From the NCBI RefSeq assembly GCF_900187645.1, contig NZ_FYEE01000007.1, forward strand, positions 62,001 through 126,000: 64,000 nt of DNA. The letters run 5' to 3'. Both the position numbers and the translations under genes were made by a program. Origin of the DNA: Pseudomonas sp. Irchel 3E20. Its GTDB lineage: Bacteria > Pseudomonadota > Gammaproteobacteria > Pseudomonadales > Pseudomonadaceae. This document shows, in pieces, positions 30,278-39,010 of this stretch; the first letter of the stretch is position 1, and each line of letters starts with the position of its first letter. Below the pieces are notes generated by a model. That model saw only the letters and a list, made by a program, of their open reading frames with translations, was not told where the DNA came from and did no database searches.

Positions 30278-31035
30278 GTCTGGAAAAAATCTACGGCGTG
30301 CATGCCGTGGAAGCGTTGCTGCGTCACCACCCCAAGCGCGTCAAGCAGATCTGGCTGGCCGAAGGCCGCAATGATCCGCGGGTGCAGACCCTGATCGAGC
30401 TGGCCAACGAAAACCGCGTTGCGGTCGGCCAGGCCGAACGTCGCGAGATGGATGCCTGGGTCGAAGGCGTGCACCAGGGCGTAGTCGCGGATGTGAGCCC
30501 GAGCCAGGTCTGGGGCGAAGCCATGCTCGATGAGCTCCTGGATCGCACCGAAGGCGCGCCGCTGTTGCTGGTGCTCGACGGTGTGACCGACCCGCACAAC
30601 CTCGGCGCTTGCCTGCGTTCGGCCGATGCGGCGGGTGCGCTGGCGGTAATTGTGCCCAAGGACAAGTCGGCAACCCTGACGCCGACTGTACGAAAAGTGG
30701 CCTGCGGTGCGGCGGAAGTGATCCCGCTAGTGGCCGTGACCAACCTGGCCCGGACGCTGGAAAAGCTCCAGCAGCGCGGCCTGTGGGTCGTGGGCACGGC
30801 AGGGGAGGCGGAGGTCAGCATCTATGACCAAGACCTGACCGGCCCGACCATCCTGATTATGGGTGCCGAAGGCAAAGGCATGCGCCGCCTGACCCGCGAA
30901 CATTGTGACTACCTGGTGAACTTGCCGATGGCGGGCAGCGTCAGCAGCCTCAACGTGTCCGTGGCGACCGGCGTATGCCTGTTCGAGGCCCAGCGCCAGC
31001 GCGGCGCGAAAAAAGCCGCCGCTACACGCAAGTAA
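30274..31035 (+). CDS. rlmB: 23S rRNA (guanosine-2'-O)-methyltransferase RlmB
   Basis: RlmB is a SpoU-family methyltransferase acting on G2251 of 23S rRNA. The 253 residues include an N-terminal ribosomal-protein-like substrate-binding domain with YGVHAVEALL near the start. The knotted SpoU domain follows with three signatures: DPHNLGACLRSADA, MGAEGKGMRRL and LPMAGSVSSLNVSVATG. Its ATGA start overlaps the rnr stop, so translation is coupled. Confidence 0.96.
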   Translation: MSLEKIYGVHAVEALLRHHPKRVKQIWLAEGRNDPRVQTLIELANENRVAVGQAERREMDAWVEGVHQGVVADVSPSQVWGEAMLDELLDRTEGAPLLLVLDGVTDPHNLGACLRSADAAGALAVIVPKDKSATLTPTVRKVACGAAEVIPLVAVTNLARTLEKLQQRGLWVVGTAGEAEVSIYDQDLTGPTILIMGAEGKGMRRLTREHCDYLVNLPMAGSVSSLNVSVATGVCLFEAQRQRGAKKAAATRK

Positions 31036-31044
31036 ATCAGCCCT

Positions 31045-31079
31045 AAGCTGCAAGTTAAGCGTCGATGCGCTTGCAGCTT
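31045..31079. repeat. Inverted repeat AAGCTGCAAG / CTTGCAGCTT
   Basis: Perfect ten-base arms surround a 15-base loop just after rlmB. Two further CTTGCAGCTT-like copies follow at 31084-31100, and the last supplies the -35 box of the rpsF promoter. It may serve as the rlmB terminator, though no T tract follows. Confidence 0.65.
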
Positions 31080-31091
31080 GTCACTTGCAGC

Positions 31092-31120
31092 TTGCAGCTT
31101 AGAGCCTCCTTCTCTACTAT
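31092..31120 (+). promoter_or_regulatory. Promoter of the rpsF operon
   Basis: TTGCAG and TACTAT are separated by exactly 17 bases. Transcription would begin near 31127, giving a leader of about 113 bases before rpsF. Confidence 0.65.
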
Positions 31121-31141
31121 TGCGCCCCTTGCCTTCATGGC

Positions 31142-31239
31142 AGGCACGCATGTGCCTCACCGTGGCAAGGTCCATAAGTGTCATTCACTCCTTGTCTGAC
31201 CGCTTTTGAGCGGCAGGCTACAACCCGTAAGGAGCATTC
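31142..31239 (+). promoter_or_regulatory. Structured rpsF leader, possible S6:S18 binding site
   Basis: The leader contains the hairpins AGGCAC/GTGCCT (31142-31157) and CCGCT/AGCGG (31200-31213), followed by ACAACCCGTAAGGAGC up to the start codon. Many bacteria repress this operon through S6:S18 binding to a leader hairpin near a CCG element. The parts are here, but I could not fold the RNA to confirm the match. Confidence 0.35.
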
Positions 31240-31662
31240 ATGCGTCATTACGAAATCATCTTTTTGGTCCACCCGGATCAAAGCGAGCAAGTCGGCGGCA
31301 TGGTTGAGCGTTACACCAAGCTGATCGAAGAAGACGGCGGCAAAATCCACCGTCTGGAAGATTGGGGCCGTCGTCAACTGGCCTACGCAATCAACAATGT
31401 TCACAAGGCTCACTACGTGATGCTGAACGTTGAGTGCACCGGCAAGGCCCTGGCCGAGCTGGAAGACAACTTCCGCTACAACGATGCAGTGATCCGTAAC
31501 CTGGTCATCCGTCGCGAAGAAGCCGTTACTGGCCAATCCGAGATGCTCAAGGCTGAAGAAAACCGCAGTGAGCGCCGTGAGCGTCGCGACCGTCCTGAGC
31601 ACGAAGGCGCTGAAAGCGCTGATAGTGATGACAGCGACAACAGCGATAACGCTGACGAGTAA
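31240..31662 (+). CDS. rpsF: 30S ribosomal protein S6
   Basis: S6 binds with S18 to the platform of the small subunit. The 140 residues begin [18 protein letters not shown] and keep the conserved [12 protein letters not shown] near residue 45. The C-terminal tail is acidic, ending in Ser/Asp/Asn repeats, and may be extended by RimK with glutamate as in other pseudomonads. AAGGAG precedes the ATG. First gene of rpsF-rpsR-DUF2232-rplI. Confidence 0.97.
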   Translation: MRHYEIIFLVHPDQSEQVGGMVERYTKLIEEDGGKIHRLEDWGRRQLAYAINNVHKAHYVMLNVECTGKALAELEDNFRYNDAVIRNLVIRREEAVTGQSEMLKAEENRSERRERRDRPEHEGAESADSDDSDNSDNADE

Positions 31663-31690
31663 TCCACGGACCTTTTAAGGAGCCAATTAC

Positions 31691-31921
31691 ATGGCACGTT
31701 TCTTCCGTCGTCGTAAATTCTGCCGCTTCACCGCTGAAGACGTGAAAGAGATCGATTACAAAGATCTCAACACTCTGAAAGCCTACGTATCCGAGACCGG
31801 CAAAATCGTTCCAAGCCGCATCACCGGTACCAAAGCTCGTTATCAGCGTCAGCTGGCCACCGCTATCAAGCGCGCCCGCTTCCTGGCCCTGCTGGCCTAC
31901 ACCGACAGCCACGGCCGCTGA
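31691..31921 (+). CDS. rpsR: 30S ribosomal protein S18
   Basis: S18 is 76 residues long with the conserved [11 protein letters not shown] start and the [20 protein letters not shown] segment in the C-terminal half. It forms a heterodimer with S6 on the 30S platform. AAGGAG precedes the ATG, and 28 bases separate it from rpsF. Confidence 0.97.
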
Positions 31922-31957
31922 GACCGGGCAGTCGACACGTAGTAAGGGATTGAATGC

Positions 31958-32851
31958 ATGCGCGCCTTAGCTGAGTTCATCATGCGCGGTCGTGTGCAGG
32001 CCACTGCTGTAGTGGCCGGATGTGCTGCATTGCCGCTGTTGTATTGGTTGGGTGCTGCCGCAGGAAGCCTTGTGCTGCTGCGGCGCGGTTTGAAGGATGC
32101 CTTGGGCGTCGTTGCCCTGGGATTGCTGCCGGCCTTGTTCTGGTGGCTGTACTCCTCAGATCCTCGCGCACTCATGGTGCTGCTGGGGTCTTCGGGCCTT
32201 GCGTTGGTTTTGCGCGCAAGCGAGTCCTGGAACCGCGTGCTGCTGGTCAGCATAGCGATGGGGTTGGTGTTTTCAGTGGTGTTGGGTGCGGCTTTCCGCC
32301 CTCAGATCGAAGGCTTGGCGCAGGAATTGATAAAAATCCTGCCGCTGGCCCTCGGGGATCTCTACCAGCAGTTCTCGGTAGAGGAGCGAGCGCGTCTCGC
32401 AGCACTGGTGGCACCGGTCCTAACCGGCCTGATTGCGGCATTGTTGCAGGTCGTCAGCTTGTTGAGCCTGATGCTTGGGCGTTATTGGCAGGCGTTGTTG
32501 TACAACCCGGGTGGTTTTGGTCGCGAGTTTCGCGCCATCCGAATCCCGCTGGGGCCGGCGATGTTGCTGCTGGCGTGCATGCTTGTGGGGCCGAACTTCG
32601 GTTCCCAGATGGCCATGTTGACGCCGTTGTGCAGCGTACCGTTGGTGTTCGCCGGGCTGGCCCTGATGCACGGGCTGGTGGCGCATAAGCGTCTGGCCAA
32701 GTTTTGGCTGGTGGGGTTGTACGTAACGCTGTTGCTGTTCATGCAGCTGATCTATCCGTTGCTCGTGGTGTTGGCCATTGTCGACAGCCTGATTGATTTT
32801 CGCGGTCGTTTGGCGCCGAAAGACGCCGATAGCGCGAACGGTGAAGGTTAA
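31958..32851 (+). CDS. DUF2232 integral membrane protein
   Basis: This 297-residue protein has about eight hydrophobic segments spread over its length and belongs to the DUF2232/YybS-like membrane family. In pseudomonads it sits between rpsR and rplI (PA4933 in PAO1, from memory). AAGGGA precedes the second of two nearby in-frame ATGs, which I used. It has no known function; its place in a ribosomal-protein operon suggests steady, growth-linked expression. Confidence 0.85.
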   Translation: MRALAEFIMRGRVQATAVVAGCAALPLLYWLGAAAGSLVLLRRGLKDALGVVALGLLPALFWWLYSSDPRALMVLLGSSGLALVLRASESWNRVLLVSIAMGLVFSVVLGAAFRPQIEGLAQELIKILPLALGDLYQQFSVEERARLAALVAPVLTGLIAALLQVVSLLSLMLGRYWQALLYNPGGFGREFRAIRIPLGPAMLLLACMLVGPNFGSQMAMLTPLCSVPLVFAGLALMHGLVAHKRLAKFWLVGLYVTLLLFMQLIYPLLVVLAIVDSLIDFRGRLAPKDADSANGEG

Positions 32852-32870
32852 AAGTTAAGAGGATTTTCAC

Positions 32871-33317
32871 ATGCAACTGATCCTTCTGGAAAAAGTCGCC
32901 AACCTGGGCAACCTGGGCGACAAAGTAAATGTTAAGGCCGGCTACGGTCGTAACTACCTGCTGCCTTACGGCAAGGCTACCGCTGCGACCGCTGCCAACC
33001 TGGCTGCGTTCGAAGAGCGTCGCGCCGAGCTGGAAAAAGCAGCAGCGGACAAGAAAGCTTCGGCTGAAAGCCGTGCTGCCCAACTGGCTGAGCTGGAAGT
33101 GACTATCACTGCCACCGCTGGTGACGAAGGCAAGCTGTTCGGTTCGATCGGCACCCACGACATCGCTGATGCACTGACCGCCTCTGGCGTTGAAGTGGCA
33201 AAAAGCGAAGTTCGTCTGCCAAACGGCACCATCCGCAACGTTGGCGAATTCGACGTGGCCGTGCACCTGCACGCCGAAGTCGAAGCAACCGTACGCGTTG
33301 TTGTGGTGGCTGCTTAA
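32871..33317 (+). CDS. rplI: 50S ribosomal protein L9
   Basis: L9 is 148 residues long and binds 23S rRNA near the L1 stalk. The N-terminal RNA-binding domain has [18 protein letters not shown], and a long Ala/Glu-rich connecting helix (about 40-75) leads to the C-terminal domain. AAGAGGA precedes the ATG. A terminator follows at 33365. Confidence 0.97.
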   Translation: MQLILLEKVANLGNLGDKVNVKAGYGRNYLLPYGKATAATAANLAAFEERRAELEKAAADKKASAESRAAQLAELEVTITATAGDEGKLFGSIGTHDIADALTASGVEVAKSEVRLPNGTIRNVGEFDVAVHLHAEVEATVRVVVVAA

Positions 33318-33364
33318 GCAGCACGCAATCGTCTGGCACCTTGTGTGCTGGACGGTTAACATCG

Positions 33365-33401
33365 GGCACGATCCTGTTTACAGGTCGTGCCTTTTGTTTT
33401 T
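33365..33401 (+). terminator. Intrinsic terminator after rplI
   Basis: GGCACGA-T-CCTG pairs with CAGGTCGTGCC around a TTTA loop and is followed by TTTTGTTTTT. It ends the rpsF operon ahead of dnaB. Confidence 0.88.
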
Positions 33402-33443
33402 CTGCAGCTTCCGATTTTTCACCACCCCCAATTCCAAGTGGCC

Positions 33444-34838
33444 ATGAACGATATCTCTGTTCCCGAGCAATACGATCTGCAAACCGCTGCCCTGAAGGTC
33501 CCGCCCCATTCCATCGAGGCCGAACAGGCTGTGCTCGGTGGTCTGATGCTGGACAACAACGCCTGGGAACGCGTGCTCGATCAAGTCTCGGACGGTGACT
33601 TCTATCGCCATGACCACCGCCTGATCTTCCGCGCCATTGCCAAGTTGGCGGACCAGAACTCACCGATAGACGTAGTGACCCTGGCCGAGCAACTGGACAA
33701 GGAAGGCCAGAGTGCCCAGGTCGGCGGCCTCGGTTATCTGGGTGAACTGGCGAAAAACACGCCGTCGGTCGCCAACATCAAGGCTTACGCACAGATCGTC
33801 CGTCAGCGCGCCACCCTGCGCCAGTTGATCGCCATCAGCACTGAAATCGCTGACAGTGCCTTCAACCCGGAAGGGCGCACCGCCGAGGAGATTCTCGACG
33901 AAGCCGAACGGCAGATTTTCCAGATCGCCGAGGCCCGGCCGAAAACCGGTGGCCCGGTCAGCGTCAACGACCTGCTGACCAAGGCCATCGACCGCATCGA
34001 TACCCTGTTCAACACCGATAACGCCATCACGGGCCTGTCCACCGGTTACACCGACCTCGACGGCATGACCAGTGGCTTGCAGCCTTCGGACCTGATTATC
34101 GTCGCCGGTCGTCCGTCCATGGGTAAGACCACGTTCGCGATGAACCTGGTGGAAAACGCCGTGTTGCGCAGCGAGAAGGCGGTTCTGGTGTATTCCCTGG
34201 AGATGCCAGGCGAATCGCTGATTATGCGTATGTTGTCGTCCCTGGGGCGGATCGACCAAACCAAGGTCCGCGCCGGTCGCCTGGAGGATGACGACTGGCC
34301 GCGCCTGACCTCGGCGGTCAATCTACTCAACGACCGCAAGTTGTTCATCGACGATACCGCCGGCATCAGCCCTTCGGAGATGCGCGCCCGCACCCGGCGC
34401 CTGGTGCGTGAGCACGGCGACATCGGCCTCATCATGATCGACTACCTGCAATTGATGCAGATCCCGGGTTCGGGGGGCGACAACCGCACCAACGAAATTT
34501 CCGAGATCTCCCGCTCCCTCAAGGCCCTGGCCAAGGAGTTCAACTGCCCGGTGGTGGCCCTGTCCCAGCTCAACCGCTCCCTGGAGCAACGCCCCAACAA
34601 GCGCCCGATCAACTCCGACTTGCGTGAATCCGGCGCTATCGAGCAAGACGCCGACGTCATCATGTTCGTGTATCGCGACGAGGTGTATCACCCCGAGACC
34701 GAGCACAAGGGCATTGCCGAGATCATCATCGGCAAGCAGCGTAACGGCCCCATCGGCACGGCGCGCTTGGCGTTTATTGGCAAGTACACGCGCTTCGAGA
34801 ACCTGGCGCCGGGCAGCTACAACTTTGACGACGAGTAA
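33444..34838 (+). CDS. dnaB: Replicative DNA helicase DnaB
   Basis: DnaB is the hexameric 5'-3' helicase of the replication fork. I used the ATG at 33444, giving 464 residues, the family length; the frame further upstream runs through the rplI terminator. The N-terminal domain carries HSIEAEQAVLGGLMLD near residue 21. In the RecA-like C-terminal domain the Walker A motif GRPSMGKTTF is near residue 222, and the Walker B region IMIDYLQLM near residue 330. The stop codon lies 8 bases from that of the convergent toxin-like gene, with no visible terminator between. Confidence 0.96.
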   Translation: MNDISVPEQYDLQTAALKVPPHSIEAEQAVLGGLMLDNNAWERVLDQVSDGDFYRHDHRLIFRAIAKLADQNSPIDVVTLAEQLDKEGQSAQVGGLGYLGELAKNTPSVANIKAYAQIVRQRATLRQLIAISTEIADSAFNPEGRTAEEILDEAERQIFQIAEARPKTGGPVSVNDLLTKAIDRIDTLFNTDNAITGLSTGYTDLDGMTSGLQPSDLIIVAGRPSMGKTTFAMNLVENAVLRSEKAVLVYSLEMPGESLIMRMLSSLGRIDQTKVRAGRLEDDDWPRLTSAVNLLNDRKLFIDDTAGISPSEMRARTRRLVREHGDIGLIMIDYLQLMQIPGSGGDNRTNEISEISRSLKALAKEFNCPVVALSQLNRSLEQRPNKRPINSDLRESGAIEQDADVIMFVYRDEVYHPETEHKGIAEIIIGKQRNGPIGTARLAFIGKYTRFENLAPGSYNFDDE

Positions 34839-34846
34839 CGCCTCTC

Positions 34847-37800
34847 TCACGGCGCTCGGGTCATGATCCGGCGGATCTGCTCCGAGGTGTAGCCGTAGTC
34901 CCAGCGCAGCTCCGTTTCGGCGGGGATGTCCGTGAGGGTGAACAGCACGCTGATCTGCAAGCTCTGCGCCTCCTCTTGGCCACGGCTGGCCTTCACCGCG
35001 TAGCTCACCATATGGGCGTTATAGCCTTGGCGGGCCTGGCGGGGCGAGCGGTTCCTGGGGAACTCGAACAGGGTGTTGATACGCGAAAGGATGTTGTCGC
35101 CCGACAAGTAATCGCCAGCACGCAAGCGTTCGCGAATCGCCCGTTTGTAAGGGGGCAGGTCTTCCACGTCGATCACAAAGGCATTGTTGCTCTGGTCGGC
35201 ACGCCACCTGGGGATCAACCGCCCGCCATAAACCCCCAGAATTTCATCCTTGCGCAGGTCCCTGCGGGCCACCACTGTGTGTTGGCCGATCATCACCCGT
35301 TCTTGCGGGCTGCGCGCGTCGCTTTCGATAAAAGTGCGCACTTTCAGTTTTTCCTCATAGAGCTGTGCTACCCGTTCATACCCCTCGCGCTCCAGATAAG
35401 GCATCACCAGCTCCGTGGCGAAGCGTGGTTCGTCGTTCGGCGGGCGGATCTGGGTGATGTAGAGCGGTCGGTCATAGTTGTCGCGCAGTGGGTAGCGGCC
35501 ATTGTTGACCCGGTCGTACTCCCCGATCTTGTTGGGTACGCCGTTGGTCGCCGAGCGTTGGCGCATGCGTGCCAGCTCTTGCGTCGTAAACGGCTCGGGC
35601 ATGAGGTAGTCCGAAGCGGTGTAGAAGGTGCTGCTGCTCGGTTCCACCGCCCGGTAGCGCGAAGGACCGATACCGCCACCCAGCAAGCCGGCGTCTGTGG
35701 CGATTTCCCAGCCGCCGTCGGTCTTGGGGCGGATGTAGGGTTTGTAGGCGCGCCAGGGGTTGCGGGCGTCCACCAGTTGCCAGCCGGGGTTGGCGTTACG
35801 CACCTGGTAATACAGATTGTTTTCCTGCACGTAATGGTTGTAGCCACCCACATCCCGGCGGGGCTGCTCATAGATATTGTCTTCGCGCAGGGTCAGTCGT
35901 GGCGGGGTGGTGGGCACGGCGAACAGTTCATCGAAGCCCCCGCCAGGGCTGGCCGCGGCCGTATCCACCGCAGTGCTCGCTTGCATGTAGGCCACGGCAT
36001 TTTCCACCCGTTGTTTCACGGTCGCGCGTAGGGCGTCGTGAATGACTCTGGGTTCGACTTGGGCCGTGCCGAACAGGGCGTTGCGATCGGCTTCGGGCAG
36101 GGCGCGGGCGAGGGTGGTGAACAGATCGGCGGGCGTCTGGCGTGGGGTATCGGCGACCACATAGGTGCTGGCGCTGCGGGAAAGGGTGAGGGTTTGAGTA
36201 GCGGTCTCATCGCCGACGCTACCCAGCAAACGGTTGTTGTGCAGGGCGTCGCGCATCTCCAGGCGCAGGTGCTGGGGCCAGCGGGGCAGTTGCTCCAGGC
36301 AAACAAACGCCAGCAGATCGCTGTCGGCGCTGTGCAGGGTGTCGAGGAACAGGCCTTCATAGGGCGCGCGTGCCAGCACCTCTTCGTGGTACTGCAGCGC
36401 TTCTTCGTGCATCAGCGGGTTTAGGCTTTCCTCGCGCACCAGGCGTTGCTGCTCAGGGTGGCCGAGGCTGAGGCTGAGGTCTTGCAGGTAGCTTTTGGGC
36501 AGGTCGGGCAGCAGTTGGCGCAGGGTTTTTTCGGTCGTGGTCTCCGGTTGCTCGGTGCCCTGGTAGAGCCGCGCGAATAAGGCCTTCTTGTATTCGAGGG
36601 CCTCTTCGTGAAGGCGCAAGGCCAGTCGGTCGGGGTTGCTGACGTAGGGCAAGTAGGTGTCGTCAATCAGGGCAAGGTAGGTGTCGGTGTCGAGTTGCTC
36701 TTCCAGGCATTGCAGCAATTGGCCGTTGTGCAAGCGGGCCAGCGGCACTTGAATCTCGCGCTCGCCTTGCGGCTCGGCGGCGGGTAGCGCGAGCAGGGTG
36801 TTGCCCGACGGGTCGAGCACTTTCACGCTGTGATTGGCCGGCCATTCGGGCAGTAGGGTCACCAGGTGCAGTTGGATAAAGGGCGACTCGGGTGTCAGCT
36901 TTTGCCCTTCGGCTTGCGCCAGGTCGAAACCGTCGATGGCCCGTTCCAGGTTCAGGCGTTTCACGCTGTCGCGCAGCAGCGCGGGCGGGCGCATGCCTTC
37001 CTGATGCAACTGGCGCAGCGCGGGTTGGTCGATGCCGCTGATGAGCATGAGTGGCTCTACATCCTCGGCCTGGATATGGGCGGTGGTTGCCCCCAGGCGT
37101 TTTATCAACTTGAGGTTGTTCCATTCCTGCGGGCGCTCATGGGGCAGGCGCCAGCCGCCGGCGCCATTACTCAGCAGCGGCGGGCGGTAGGCGTCCGGGT
37201 CCTGGGGGTGTAGCAGTTGCCACTGGTTGCTGGCCGTGTCGAGTTGCGCCTGGTAGAGCTGGTCGTCCAGGCGCACGTAGTGACTGGCGTTGAACGCGTA
37301 CAAACCGCGGCTATCGGGGGGCAGGGCGCCGGGCAACTGCAAGGTTTGCCGGTAAGGTGTCAGGTCCGGGTTCCAGAGGCGCCAGTTGCCGTTGCGCAAT
37401 TTGACGCTGACCAGCTTGGCCACGGCCCCGCCGGCCTTGACCGCGGCCGCCGTAAATACCAGCGATGCGGCTGTATCGGCCACGTCCAGCAGGTCGTTCA
37501 GGGCGGCGACACTGTCCCCGCGGCTCCAGAATTCGAACCCGTGGTACACCGAGTGGATGACTTCGGCGGCGGTCACCGCCAGCATCGCTTCGCCGACTAC
37601 CGGCACGAAGGACAGGGCGAAGAACAACAGCGATTTGCCCAGGTCCTCATAGCCTTGCAGGCGTACTTCACGGGCGGCCAGATCGGCGTCTGCTGAGGAC
37701 ACGGCGAGCACTTTGGCATCCTCCTTGATCTTGGCGATGTGCAGCGCGGCACTGGCACTCAGCACATCGCCTTGGATCAACTGGCGCGCCACAGGCTCGA

Positions 37801-38830
37801 CGATGCTCGCCGGCTCGTTGATGAGGCGGGGGCCGTTGGGCCAGTGGGTGACCCATCGGTACGTGTGGGGCTTAAGGGTATAGAGGCGGCCGTGGTGGCG
37901 CTGGGGCACGAAGCGTTTGAAGAACGTCTCGTAACCCGGCTGTTCCAGGCGGTTGGCCAGCGCATCTTTCAGGGCCTGGAACGACGGGTACTGGTACAAG
38001 GGGCCGTAGGGGTCTTGGGGGATGTAGAGCACCTGCTCGGCGTCGATGTGTTTGTCGTAAATCACCAGAATGCCGGGCAGTGGCACGTTGTTGATGGTCA
38101 AGTGCGCGCAGCGCAGGTCGGGGTGTTCGCCGTTCGCTTGCAGAGTGATTAGCGATTCATACAGGCGTGGGGAGATGACCCCCTTGATCCTGGCGATATG
38201 GGCGGCCACCGCTAGGGCGTCCTGCTCGCAGCGGCGTAACACGGTCGCCGCGTCCGGCCCGCTGGTGGCGCTGAGCACGCTGTCCAGGTGCTCCTGGAAG
38301 CGCTGGCCCAGGTTCAGGCGTCGGCAGAACCCGGCGAACATGACCGGGGTGACGACGCTTTTTTCCTGTCTGCCGTGTTCGTCGGTGTACAGGCCGGAAC
38401 CGGTCTCGAACCCGCCATCCTCAGCCTCTGCCGCGTCGAAATTCTGCAGGGCCGCTTCCAGCAGCGATTGTGTGGTGGTTTGCCGGTGGGTCTTTACCAG
38501 GCCCAGGATGTGGGTGGTTTTCCATTCGCGCACCAGTGTGGTGCGGTCACTGTCCAGCAGGTCGAGGAACTCCTGGCGCAAGGCGTTCTTGAGCAGTGGG
38601 CTGGCAAACTCGACCGGGTTTTGCAGGGGGCTGAGCAGCTCGGCCATGTCATGCCGCGACTGGTTGCTGGCCAGCAGGCTGGTGCGCAGGGCGGCACGCA
38701 GGGGCGGTGTGGCTTGCTTGAGCCATGTCGGCAAGTGGTAGTGAATGAAGCGGGCGTGCTGAGGCAGGGCTTTTGCAACGGGAGAGGCGTCGTTCAAGTG
38801 GGTCACCGCAGGTCGGAATGAGTGGGCCAT
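34847..38830 (-). CDS. Large toxin-like protein (DUF6543-type) with C-terminal SET domain
   Basis: From the ATG at 38830 this is a 1,327-residue protein. In-frame ATGs at 38887 and 38956 would add an Arg-rich stretch that looks non-coding; none has a clear ribosome-binding site. The first 400 or so residues (HYHLPTWLKQA, then a long helical region) resemble the dermonecrotic-toxin-like domain found in giant Pseudomonas proteins. A hydrophobic stretch at about 398-473 could insert into membranes. The last 165 residues look like a SET protein methyltransferase: TVVARRDLRKDEILGVYGG matches the SET start, GDNILSRIN...GYNAHM aligns with the cofactor-binding NHS..PN region, and ELRWDYGY matches the terminal YDYGY motif. 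No signal peptide is seen. An effector that methylates host proteins is an inference. Confidence 0.72.
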   Translation of the reverse strand: MAHSFRPAVTHLNDASPVAKALPQHARFIHYHLPTWLKQATPPLRAALRTSLLASNQSRHDMAELLSPLQNPVEFASPLLKNALRQEFLDLLDSDRTTLVREWKTTHILGLVKTHRQTTTQSLLEAALQNFDAAEAEDGGFETGSGLYTDEHGRQEKSVVTPVMFAGFCRRLNLGQRFQEHLDSVLSATSGPDAATVLRRCEQDALAVAAHIARIKGVISPRLYESLITLQANGEHPDLRCAHLTINNVPLPGILVIYDKHIDAEQVLYIPQDPYGPLYQYPSFQALKDALANRLEQPGYETFFKRFVPQRHHGRLYTLKPHTYRWVTHWPNGPRLINEPASIVEPVARQLIQGDVLSASAALHIAKIKEDAKVLAVSSADADLAAREVRLQGYEDLGKSLLFFALSFVPVVGEAMLAVTAAEVIHSVYHGFEFWSRGDSVAALNDLLDVADTAASLVFTAAAVKAGGAVAKLVSVKLRNGNWRLWNPDLTPYRQTLQLPGALPPDSRGLYAFNASHYVRLDDQLYQAQLDTASNQWQLLHPQDPDAYRPPLLSNGAGGWRLPHERPQEWNNLKLIKRLGATTAHIQAEDVEPLMLISGIDQPALRQLHQEGMRPPALLRDSVKRLNLERAIDGFDLAQAEGQKLTPESPFIQLHLVTLLPEWPANHSVKVLDPSGNTLLALPAAEPQGEREIQVPLARLHNGQLLQCLEEQLDTDTYLALIDDTYLPYVSNPDRLALRLHEEALEYKKALFARLYQGTEQPETTTEKTLRQLLPDLPKSYLQDLSLSLGHPEQQRLVREESLNPLMHEEALQYHEEVLARAPYEGLFLDTLHSADSDLLAFVCLEQLPRWPQHLRLEMRDALHNNRLLGSVGDETATQTLTLSRSASTYVVADTPRQTPADLFTTLARALPEADRNALFGTAQVEPRVIHDALRATVKQRVENAVAYMQASTAVDTAAASPGGGFDELFAVPTTPPRLTLREDNIYEQPRRDVGGYNHYVQENNLYYQVRNANPGWQLVDARNPWRAYKPYIRPKTDGGWEIATDAGLLGGGIGPSRYRAVEPSSSTFYTASDYLMPEPFTTQELARMRQRSATNGVPNKIGEYDRVNNGRYPLRDNYDRPLYITQIRPPNDEPRFATELVMPYLEREGYERVAQLYEEKLKVRTFIESDARSPQERVMIGQHTVVARRDLRKDEILGVYGGRLIPRWRADQSNNAFVIDVEDLPPYKRAIRERLRAGDYLSGDNILSRINTLFEFPRNRSPRQARQGYNAHMVSYAVKASRGQEEAQSLQISVLFTLTDIPAETELRWDYGYTSEQIRRIMTRAP

Positions 38831-38975
38831 CGTTCGGGCCAGACTATTGCTCCGCTGCCTGCGCCTGCGTTGGATATCTAGTGCCATGGGCGGGGCAAAA
38901 CAGGCGAGTGGGGCGCGAGGCGGTAAAGGCCGACCGTTGCGGTCGGAATTGGTCAAATTTTGTGCTATATTCCGC

Positions 38976-38984
38976 GCCCGCGAT
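38976..38984 (+). promoter_or_regulatory. Extended -10 promoter element of ygiQ (approximate)
   Basis: TGCTATATT, an extended -10 element, lies about 35 bases before the ygiQ start in an AT-rich stretch just outside the divergent toxin gene. Placement is approximate to a few bases. No clear -35 box is seen. Confidence 0.4.
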
Positions 38985-39010
38985 TTTTCATCTCAACACC
39001 GGTCACCGTC

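Noticed and set aside
38831..38956. Longer start for the SET-domain protein
   Set aside because: The extra 42 residues are Arg-rich and look non-coding, and the region is shared with the ygiQ promoter. I cannot exclude it because no start has a good ribosome-binding site.
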